Assembly: GCA_002393575.1 (NCBI GenBank)
Contig: DGSN01000003.1
Span: forward strand, 1 to 27,741
Source of the DNA: Prevotellaceae bacterium UBA4361
Lineage (GTDB): Bacteria; Bacteroidota; Bacteroidia; Bacteroidales; Bacteroidaceae
Length of the DNA: 27,741 nt
Direction of reading: 5' to 3'
Both the position numbers and the translations under genes were made by a program. The notes below the pieces were generated by a model. The model worked only from the letters and a program-made list of their open reading frames with translations. It made no database searches and had not been told where the DNA came from. Below, one piece after another: positions 1 through 6,877 of this stretch (positions are counted from its first letter, which is position 1; each line of letters begins with the position of its first letter).

Positions 1-814
1 AGAACTGCATCTCCATCTGCTCGAATTCGCGCATACGGAAGATGAACTGACGTGCCACGATTTCGTTGCGGAAAGCCTTACCAATCTGAGCAATTCCGAA
101 AGGAATCTTCATGCGTCCAGTCTTCTGCACGTTCAAGTAGTTGACGAAAATGCCCTGGGCAGTCTCTGGACGGAGGTAGATGTTGAATGCGCCATCTGCC
201 GTGCTACCCATTTCTGTCTTGAACATCAGATTGAACTGGCGAACGTCGGTCCAGTTGCGCGTACCGCTGATAGGGCAGACGATGCCTTCGTCGAGGATAA
301 TCTGACGAAGTTCCTCCAAGTTCATGTCGTTCATCGCCTTGCTGTAGCGTTCATGCAGGGCATCGCGCTTCTTCAGTTCTTCCTGAACGCGAGGACTGGT
401 CTCACGATATTTCTGTTCGTCGAAAGCATCGCCGAAGCGTTTCTTAGCCTTGGCAATCTCTTTCTCAATCTTCTCGTCGTACTTGGCAATCTGGTCCTCA
501 ATCAGCACGTCTGCACGATAGCGCTTCTTCGAGTCGCGGTTGTCAATCAGAGGGTCGTTGAAAGCATCAACGTGTCCACTTGCCTTCCAAATCGTTGGGT
601 GCATGAAGATGGCGGAGTCGATGCCCACGATGTTCTCGTGCATCAACACCATGCTCTGCCACCAGTATTGCTTGATATTGTTCTTGAGTTCTACACCATT
701 CTGACCGTAGTCGTACACTGCGCCCAGTCCATCATAGATTTCACTTGAAGGAAATACGAATCCATACTCTTTGCAATGGGAAACTACCTTCTTGAAAACG
801 TCTTCTTGTGCCAT
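1..814 (-). CDS. glyS: Glycine--tRNA ligase (class II), N-terminal part; runs off the window
   Basis: Charges tRNA-Gly with glycine in the cytoplasm. The visible 271 codons start at the ATG at 814-812 (MAQEDVFKK) and continue past position 1, so about half of the usual ~510-residue single-chain enzyme is present. Visible family features are the N-terminal YGFVFPSSEIYDGLGAVYDYG block, the LRPETAQGIFVNY segment and class II motif 2 (FRNEI then RMREFEQMEMQF) at the window edge. Known of the family: this is the dimeric alpha2 type, not the alpha2beta2 GlyQ/GlyS type. A -7 box (TATCTTTGCAC on the minus strand) lies 30 bp upstream. The gene is divergent from the GH30 gene, with about 110 bp between them. 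Confidence 0.97.
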   Translation of the reverse strand, partial: MAQEDVFKKVVSHCKEYGFVFPSSEIYDGLGAVYDYGQNGVELKNNIKQYWWQSMVLMHENIVGIDSAIFMHPTIWKASGHVDAFNDPLIDNRDSKKRYRADVLIEDQIAKYDEKIEKEIAKAKKRFGDAFDEQKYRETSPRVQEELKKRDALHERYSKAMNDMNLEELRQIILDEGIVCPISGTRNWTDVRQFNLMFKTEMGSTADGAFNIYLRPETAQGIFVNYLNVQKTGRMKIPFGIAQIGKAFRNEIVARQFIFRMREFEQMEMQF

Positions 815-843
815 ATTTTTATGAATAATGTGAATTTTGCGTG

Positions 844-851
844 CAAAGATA
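844..851 (-). promoter_or_regulatory. -7 promoter box of glyS
   Basis: The minus strand reads TATCTTTG followed by CAC, matching the Bacteroidetes TAnnTTTG -7 consensus. It sits 30 bp before the glyS ATG. No convincing -33 TTTG is seen. Confidence 0.7.
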
Positions 852-873
852 CGCAATTTTCCTCGAATTTATT

Positions 874-881
874 TATCTTTG
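874..881 (+). promoter_or_regulatory. -7 promoter box of the GH30 gene
   Basis: TATCTTTG on the plus strand, 43 bp before the ATG at 925. It lies only 22 bp from the divergent glyS box, so the two promoters form one compact divergent region. Confidence 0.6.
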
Positions 882-924
882 TCATCGAAATATCCTCTGA
901 CTTTCATAAAATTAACGAACTGTT

Positions 925-2424
925 ATGAAATCTTTTCAATTCACCACTACGGGAGTTTCTTCAGACCTTTTTGCTTCTCGCAAGCATCTGTCTTTTCCTC
1001 GCATCCGTCTGCTTGCCCTTTTCCTCTATACTTTCTTTTCGTTCCATTTCGTTACCATCCATTCGCAGACTGTGGTCGATGTAAAAAAACGTCTGCAAGT
1101 CAACGAAGGTTGGGGCGTTTCCCTTTGCTGGTGGGCAAACATGGTGGGAAAGTGGCAAAATGAAGAAAAGCTCGATTCCATCGTAGATTTTCTCTGTTCT
1201 CCAGAACATCTCAACTACAACATTTTCCGTTACAACATCGGTGGAGGCGATGATCCGCAATGGCGAAATTGTGAACCACACCACTTCGGAAAGCCTCGCG
1301 AGGGAAAAGGTCTTCGTGCCGAAATGTCAGGATTCAAGGACTCGCAAGATGACGAATACCACTGGGAGCGCGATGAGGCGCAGAGACGAGTAATGCTGAA
1401 AATCCGTGAACGTCGCCCAGATGCCATCTTCGAAGCATTCTCCAATTCTGCGCCGTACTACCTCACCGTGAGCGGTTGCGTGGGTGGTGCCAAGAAAGCC
1501 ACAGACGACAACGTACCACCAAAATATTACGATGAATTCGCCCATTATCTCGTGGATGTCTGCCGTCATTACAAGGAACGCTATGGCCTTGAATTCAGAA
1601 CCCTCGACCCTTTCAACGAACCCGAAACCAACTATTGGTATGCTAACGGTTCGCAGGAAGGATGCCATTTCTCCACGAAGTCTCAAATCCGTTTTCTCCA
1701 CGTTCTTGCTCCCATCCTCGCAGAGTCGGGACTCAACACACGTATCTCTGCTTCCGACGAGACCAGTGTAGCCCAATCCATCGAGGATTTCCGAGCCTAT
1801 CAGAAAGATGGAAAGGCGTTGGATTGCGTGTTTCAGTGGAACACCCACACCTACAAGGCTGACAATGCACAGCGAAACGAACTTCGTCGGTTGGTCCGTG
1901 GCGCAGGGAAACATTTCTGGATGAGCGAAACAGGAGATGGTGGACGTGGTATTCATGGCAATCTCATGATGGCACAACGACTCATCGACGACATCCGTTA
2001 CCTCCAGCCCGATGCCTGGGTGGATTGGCAGTACATAGAAGAGTTTGGCGACCAATGGTCCCTCATCCGCTCCGACTGGAACCACGAGCAATACACGAAA
2101 GTGAAGAATTATTACGTCCGCTATCATTTCACGCATTACATCCGACAAGGCTACACATATATCCATACCGACAATCCGCATCTCCTTTGTGCCATTTCGC
2201 CCGATGAATCCGAATTAGTCTTTGTGTGCATCAACGCAGAACCTCTTCAACAGCGCAGCGAAATCGTCGATGTCCGTTCCTACACAAACGCTCCGTCAGT
2301 GACTTCCGTTCTCACCAATCGACGGGATAACCTTGTTGCCAACACCAATTTCAGTGTCGTATCAGGTGCCGTCTCCTTCGACTTGCCACCTCTCAGCATT
2401 GCCACTTTCATCGTGAAGAAATAA
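925..2424 (+). CDS. Secreted GH30 glycoside hydrolase, endo-beta-1,6-galactanase-like
   Basis: Predicted secreted retaining glycosidase of 499 residues. The first 48 residues contain a long basic start and a hydrophobic stretch (about 28-46, LLALFLYTFFSFHFV) ending at HSQ, consistent with a signal peptide. No other in-frame Met occurs before residue 73, so the ATG at 925 is kept. The mature TIM barrel opens with GWGVSLCWWANMVGKW (62-77) and NYNIFRYNIGGGDDP (98-111). The acid/base Glu is E232 in DPFNEPETNYW and the nucleophile is E335 in FWMSETGDGG. The GSQEGCHFS block (242-250) and the WWA motif recall GH30 beta-1,6-galactanases of the subfamily 5 type. The C-terminal ~100 residues look like the beta-sandwich typical of GH30. 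Family assignment is firm from the motifs. The galactan substrate, such as arabinogalactan or pectin side chains, is inferred. Confidence 0.8.
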   Translation: MKSFQFTTTGVSSDLFASRKHLSFPRIRLLALFLYTFFSFHFVTIHSQTVVDVKKRLQVNEGWGVSLCWWANMVGKWQNEEKLDSIVDFLCSPEHLNYNIFRYNIGGGDDPQWRNCEPHHFGKPREGKGLRAEMSGFKDSQDDEYHWERDEAQRRVMLKIRERRPDAIFEAFSNSAPYYLTVSGCVGGAKKATDDNVPPKYYDEFAHYLVDVCRHYKERYGLEFRTLDPFNEPETNYWYANGSQEGCHFSTKSQIRFLHVLAPILAESGLNTRISASDETSVAQSIEDFRAYQKDGKALDCVFQWNTHTYKADNAQRNELRRLVRGAGKHFWMSETGDGGRGIHGNLMMAQRLIDDIRYLQPDAWVDWQYIEEFGDQWSLIRSDWNHEQYTKVKNYYVRYHFTHYIRQGYTYIHTDNPHLLCAISPDESELVFVCINAEPLQQRSEIVDVRSYTNAPSVTSVLTNRRDNLVANTNFSVVSGAVSFDLPPLSIATFIVKK

Positions 2425-2510
2425 CTTCCTCCCTTCTCTCCGCAATCATAGTTCAACCATCTTCAAATCTCCATAAAAATCGAAAAACTACAAATTTTCT
2501 AACAAATATT

Positions 2511-2540
2511 TTGTCAATTCCCCAAATATCTTTATCTTTG
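2511..2540 (+). promoter_or_regulatory. Promoter of tRNA-Leu (-33 TTG and -7 TATCTTTG)
   Basis: TTG at 2511-2513 (preceded by TT) and TATCTTTGCAC from 2533 are 19 nt apart, the best -33/-7 pair in the window. The tRNA begins 55 nt after the -7 box. Confidence 0.75.
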
Positions 2541-2594
2541 CACCCGCAAAACGCAAAAGTCCATTCATTTCGCTCTCGTGTTTTGTAGCGTCAT

Positions 2595-2676
2595 GCCCAG
2601 ATGGCGGAATTGGTAGACGCGTTGGTCTCAAACACCAATGAAGCAATTCGTGCCGGTTCGATCCCGGCTCTGGGTA
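2595..2676 (+). tRNA. tRNA-Leu (anticodon CAA)
   Basis: A full cloverleaf can be folded. The acceptor stem GCCCAGA pairs with TCTGGGT with one G-U pair at the end. The anticodon stem TTGGT/ACCAA closes the loop CTCAAAC, giving anticodon CAA at 2629-2631. The T stem GCCGG/CCGGC surrounds TTCGATC. The variable region (TGAAGCAATTCGT) forms the short extra arm GAA/TTC expected of class II tRNA-Leu. The discriminator base is A2676. CCA is not encoded (CTTA follows). Confidence 0.96.
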
Positions 2677-2679
2677 CTT

Positions 2680-2725
2680 AAAACACCTTGTAAGTCGTTG
2701 ATTTACAAGGTGTTTTCTTTTTCTA
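2680..2725 (+). terminator. Rho-independent terminator of tRNA-Leu
   Basis: AAAACACCTTGTAA (2680-2693) pairs perfectly with TTACAAGGTGTTTT (2703-2716) across a 9-nt loop and is followed by CTTTTTC. The right-arm sequence TTACAAGGTGTT recurs at 2731-2742. Confidence 0.85.
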
Positions 2726-2802
2726 AGATGTTACAAGGTGTTAGTTTGGGGTTCGGCGGATTTACCGGCTTTTACTAACCATGTATTTTCGCTGAGCCTG
2801 GA

Positions 2803-3003
2803 TTACTCAATTATTTCCCAGAAACCATTTTTATCTGCACCCACTCTACGAAGATATTTGCCACGCATATAATCTATATTGCGCATGATGGAATTAACAC
2901 TGATTCCTACGGCTTTTGATAGTTCTACAACCGATACATACGGATTGTCTATCATAAGTTCAAGAATGGTAATACGGTTTTCTGTCAACTTATCACCATT
3001 CAT
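2803..3003 (-). CDS. Small winged-helix DNA-binding protein at the end of the restriction operon
   Basis: A 66-residue protein made almost entirely of one winged helix-turn-helix. It has a leading KLTENRITILELM helix, a recognition region VVELSKAVGISVNSIMRNIDYM (24-45) and a wing ending in RVGADKNGFWEII. This closely resembles the C-terminal wHTH tail of AlbA_2/RecG-like ATP-binding proteins, where the line typically ends KRIGPDKGGHWEI (recalled from the family). It could be a free-standing regulator of the operon or the surviving tail of a larger gene. It starts 48 nt after the stop of the HNH gene on the same strand, so cotranscription is likely. No -7 box is seen directly upstream. Confidence 0.6.
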   Translation of the reverse strand: MNGDKLTENRITILELMIDNPYVSVVELSKAVGISVNSIMRNIDYMRGKYLRRVGADKNGFWEIIE

Positions 3004-3051
3004 TATTGTGTTTGTTTACAATACTAAATAAGAATCGTAGTCCCTATTATT

Positions 3052-4932
3052 TCATGGAAAGTCTTCTTCTGTGCCTATAGGATGAATAATTCTATCCGAG
3101 ATCTTTACAAAATAATTACTATTTATGGTATTCGGAATAAAATATTCCATAGCTTCTATAATTCTTCTTTTATTAATAAGCATTGATAGTTTGCACTTCT
3201 CAAAAGAAGTGCCTTTTCTCGATTGTTCTGTGTAATAATCTCCTGAAGCCATGGCAACATTAAAGATAAAATCTCGAAGATGCCAATCTATGGAAAAAGA
3301 ATCCAAATCGTTATCCTTGTATTGCAAATCTATGTATTTAGAGAATTCTGAAAATTTGAATTTCAAATAAAGATTATAAGAAAAATAGTGAATACTGTCC
3401 GTTGTATCATTAGCATTTAAAGAAAATCGAAATTCAATAGATTTTTCTTGAGGCAAAAGCCACAATTTCGGTGAAGTGAGATGTTGTGTTACGTCACAGA
3501 GGTCGTTATCTGTAACTATTCCTTTATAAAAAATATCAAATTTACATTTCAGATCTGTTATAGTTATTCCATTATATGAGAAGTCAGGAAAACAGACGTT
3601 TTCCTGCATTGACTTCTCCCTTTTACAACGGTTGAAAACTGAATTACTCTTAGGTAGAATATGTATATGGGGATTGGATGGGACTATATCCCATAAAGCC
3701 CAAGGATAGCATGGTCTGTCTTCAGAGAAGGTCTGTAACTCCCGATGAGGTAAGTCAATGCATGAGAACAGCCGTTGCCAATGATTATCTAATTGTTTGT
3801 TGTATTTAAACATGCCTCTGTCCACATCAACAAGAGGCATTACAAAAACATAGGCGATATCATAGATGTACAAAATTGCGGTACAATATGGAGAGTCAGG
3901 GAGTTTGTGTTTACTATTTAAGAAAATGTCAAGGTATGGTTGTTGATGCATTTTCCCTATACTATGGCAGAACCAGATTTCAGGTAAGCTGTCAACAATA
4001 AAAGAATCAGACCTAATCCATTTGATTGTATTCTCAAAATGATGAAGATGGGTTGATGGAATCAAATCAATAACCATTTTTGCCAGTGCCTTATATATTT
4101 TTTCATCAGACAAGACAGCATGTTGTTTCAACTGGAAAATAAAAGGTTTGCTTACATCTACATTGGGTTCTATGGCCTCTTGCATAACATAAAGTTCTGC
4201 TGAACCTTTTTCGTTTGAAAGTATTGCAAAATTATTCCCATATATAGAGGGGCTTGACGTCGTTTCTTTCCTGCTTATATGATACATTGCTCTGCGGATA
4301 TCCATCAAGTGGAGGAAGTTGTCTTCTATCTTGTTTAGGGTATGATTGCAAGTGTCGCACTCTTCATGGCAAAACAATTTTTTATTACCTAAAGAATCTC
4401 CAATAGCATGTGCTCTGTCACAAAACTTTTTTGGGTCTGTCTCCCCACAAAAGCGGCAGACACGGTGGTGCTTCTCTCCGACATGGGTTTTTATGCCATC
4501 AAAGCCGTATGAATGATATTCAAAGAGAGCTTCCAATTTTTTCTGTTGCTCATAAATGTGGTTGTGAACAGCCTTCCAAAGTTTACCACTATAATCTCCT
4601 TGAACACACTCTATGGCTGTCTTTCTTTCTGCAATGCCGCAATTGTCTGCAAAAAGACAATAAAAAACCTCTCCTTTCCCTAACTTACTGACAAATCCGA
4701 ATAGCTTTCTAACAGCAATTAACTGTTCCTCATATTTATCTTGCAACCTTTTTATTTCTGATAAAGTACGGTCATCATTAATAATTCTAACCCAACTTGA
4801 ATTGGAGAAATCAAACGAACATTTGCTCATGAGAACATTATGAATATCTTGTAACATGTCTTTATTAGAAGATATGAATGTATATTCCAGATTCTCTTTT
4901 GATGAATATAAAAGGAGATGTAATTTGTCCAT
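3052..4932 (-). CDS. HNH_5-like endonuclease protein, third gene of the Type III R-M operon
   Basis: A predicted 626-residue protein with one recognisable module, a zinc-binding HNH segment at about residues 159-200. It contains CRFCGETDP (C159, C162), AHAIGDSLGN (H175, in the catalytic His position), CHEECDTCN and KIEDNF. This order matches the HNH_5 family (PF14279, from memory). The N-terminal 150 and C-terminal 400 residues match nothing I recognise. The open frame extends to 5043, but those extra 37 codons overlap the end of mod and read as an out-of-frame shadow. The ATG at 4932, 37 nt after the mod stop, is therefore preferred. Base composition is visibly more AT-rich than in mod or res. 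Position and strand suggest cotranscription with the R-M genes. The function is inferred to be a nuclease, perhaps a defence effector, and this is unproven. Confidence 0.6.
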   Translation of the reverse strand: MDKLHLLLYSSKENLEYTFISSNKDMLQDIHNVLMSKCSFDFSNSSWVRIINDDRTLSEIKRLQDKYEEQLIAVRKLFGFVSKLGKGEVFYCLFADNCGIAERKTAIECVQGDYSGKLWKAVHNHIYEQQKKLEALFEYHSYGFDGIKTHVGEKHHRVCRFCGETDPKKFCDRAHAIGDSLGNKKLFCHEECDTCNHTLNKIEDNFLHLMDIRRAMYHISRKETTSSPSIYGNNFAILSNEKGSAELYVMQEAIEPNVDVSKPFIFQLKQHAVLSDEKIYKALAKMVIDLIPSTHLHHFENTIKWIRSDSFIVDSLPEIWFCHSIGKMHQQPYLDIFLNSKHKLPDSPYCTAILYIYDIAYVFVMPLVDVDRGMFKYNKQLDNHWQRLFSCIDLPHRELQTFSEDRPCYPWALWDIVPSNPHIHILPKSNSVFNRCKREKSMQENVCFPDFSYNGITITDLKCKFDIFYKGIVTDNDLCDVTQHLTSPKLWLLPQEKSIEFRFSLNANDTTDSIHYFSYNLYLKFKFSEFSKYIDLQYKDNDLDSFSIDWHLRDFIFNVAMASGDYYTEQSRKGTSFEKCKLSMLINKRRIIEAMEYFIPNTINSNYFVKISDRIIHPIGTEEDFP

Positions 4933-4969
4933 ACAGGTAATGTTTACATTATATGCAACACGGGCATGT

Positions 4970-6877
4970 TCAAAACGCAAAGAACTTGTCCTGCATCTTG
5001 TTTTTGAGATTGAACTTCTTGGTGGTATCGAGAGCACGCTCAATACAGATGAACTTGGTATCTGTATGCTGCATAAAGTAATCTACAGTCTCATCATAGA
5101 GCTGTGAATCGACAGTGATGAATGCCGTTTTCACACCGTCGGTAGCTTTATATACTTTATTCTTAGTGAACTGCAACTGAGCTTCCAACTTATAGGTAAG
5201 CATGAAACCTTGTTTTATCAGAATCTCAGTTATAAGTTCGTCTTCATTAAAGGCAATGGTTAGTTGTTGTTCTTTCTGAGAGACATATTCTTGGAACAAT
5301 GCGAGATTCTCTTCTTCACTTTTATCAGGATCGGGAGCAAAATCCACACGGGGGAAGCTGGACTTACTCAGCGTAAACACCTTGAAGCCAAGTTGGTCTA
5401 TTTGTTGTTGGTCTTCTGAAGTGATGAGTTTCCCTTCATAAGAGGCTTTTATCTTATCGTATACTGCTTTGTTGCGGGCAATAGTAATTTCGCTAATGGT
5501 TTTGAATCCTGCTCTATATGCATTACTATTTTCGTCTGTCAATTGAGGAATCTGCACCAAAATATATTTTCGATGGCCTCCATCTAAAATGTTTTGATTT
5601 ATGACTGCATGACCAGTTGTCCCGGAACCAGCAAAGAAATCAAGAACAATGCAATCTTTATCATCATTGCCGTTTATAAAGAACGAAATTGCTTTTTGAA
5701 CTAATTGAGCAGGTTTAGGGAAAGGGAAAATGCCTCTGCCAATTAGTTCTTCCAATTCGGTTGTCGCCTGATCCGTAGTTCCTGCATCCTCTTTCTTCCA
5801 GATATTTGTGGGCACCATTCCCCCTTCCATTTCAGATAAGAATTTTTTTAGGCGTGGATAAGTGTTATGTCCGTCTTGTCCCCAATACAAACGGTTCTCT
5901 TTTACATGTTGAAGGTGTGTAGCATATTCATACTTCCACGCATTGGTAGGATGCTCAACCATTTCTCCTGTAAATGGGTTTTTAATTGGGTAACAAAGAT
6001 TAGGCCTTTCATTCCTTAGTGCAGGATTTGTGTATAGTATGCTTGTCCATGGTCCTCTTTCGTCATTATCTGGGTTAGAGTACAATTCATTTGCACTTTC
6101 AGTTCTAGGCTCTTTTATGTTTATAAGTTCTTGAGAACGACGGTAGCATACTATATGTTCCGTATTGGTACCGAATAGTTTTGAATTATTGCTGCGAGTT
6201 TGTCGCTTTTCCCATATGATATTAACCAAAAAATTCTCCTCTCCAAATATCTCGTCACAGATTTTGCGTAAATGATGAATTTCATGATCATCCATAGATA
6301 TAAAGATTACACCATCAGGTTTTAAAAGGGATCGAGCCACTAATAATCGGCTATACATATCATCCAACCAATTACTATGGAAACGACCACTACTATCAGA
6401 ATTAGTGTCTAATTTGACACCATTTTCTGTAGATTCACTTCTTTCCCAATAGGCGTTTTTTTCCTCAGAGAAATCATCATTATACAAAAAATCTTCTCCT
6501 GTATTGTATGGCGGATCAATATAGATGCATTTAACCTTTCCTCTGTAACTGGAGGATAGAATCTTCAGGACTTCGAGATTTTCTCCTTCTATAATAACGT
6601 TCTCTGTCGTATCGGCATTAACGCTACGCCCCGCATCGTAATGTAGTGTAGCTCGTGTAGGTGTAAAAGCATTACGCTTTGCTGCTGATTTGCCAAACCA
6701 ACGGAACTCGTATCGTTCAGTCTCTTCTACGCTGTCTGGATTAACAGCTTTCTTCACTTCATTGATATCAAGATGTCCTTCCTGCGTGAACCAGTCAGGG
6801 AATAGTTCTCGGAGAGTATTCAGACGCTCCTCGTTCATGTCGGGAGTTAGCGTTATGTGGTCTTTATATGTTTCCAT
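4970..6877 (-). CDS. mod: Type III restriction-modification DNA methyltransferase (Mod), N6-adenine type
   Basis: A 635-residue enzyme that methylates adenine in a short asymmetric site and supplies sequence recognition for the restriction complex. Catalytic motif IV is DPPYNTGEDF (121-130). The SAM-binding motif I, LDFFAGSGTTGHAV (about 412-425), lies after it, giving the beta-class order typical of Type III Mod proteins. The roughly 280 residues between, with many aromatic and charged residues, should hold the target-recognition domain. The ATG lies inside the end of res (14-bp overlap), so translation is probably coupled. No simple-sequence repeats of the phase-variable mod type are visible. 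Length fits the family. The specificity cannot be read from sequence. Confidence 0.93.
   Translation of the reverse strand: METYKDHITLTPDMNEERLNTLRELFPDWFTQEGHLDINEVKKAVNPDSVEETERYEFRWFGKSAAKRNAFTPTRATLHYDAGRSVNADTTENVIIEGENLEVLKILSSSYRGKVKCIYIDPPYNTGEDFLYNDDFSEEKNAYWERSESTENGVKLDTNSDSSGRFHSNWLDDMYSRLLVARSLLKPDGVIFISMDDHEIHHLRKICDEIFGEENFLVNIIWEKRQTRSNNSKLFGTNTEHIVCYRRSQELINIKEPRTESANELYSNPDNDERGPWTSILYTNPALRNERPNLCYPIKNPFTGEMVEHPTNAWKYEYATHLQHVKENRLYWGQDGHNTYPRLKKFLSEMEGGMVPTNIWKKEDAGTTDQATTELEELIGRGIFPFPKPAQLVQKAISFFINGNDDKDCIVLDFFAGSGTTGHAVINQNILDGGHRKYILVQIPQLTDENSNAYRAGFKTISEITIARNKAVYDKIKASYEGKLITSEDQQQIDQLGFKVFTLSKSSFPRVDFAPDPDKSEEENLALFQEYVSQKEQQLTIAFNEDELITEILIKQGFMLTYKLEAQLQFTKNKVYKATDGVKTAFITVDSQLYDETVDYFMQHTDTKFICIERALDTTKKFNLKNKMQDKFFAF

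Noticed and set aside
4933..5043. Longer HNH-gene start overlapping mod by 74 bp
   Set aside because: The extra residues inside mod are an out-of-frame reading of its conserved end; a start 37 nt after the mod stop is more natural. A non-ATG start between the two cannot be excluded.
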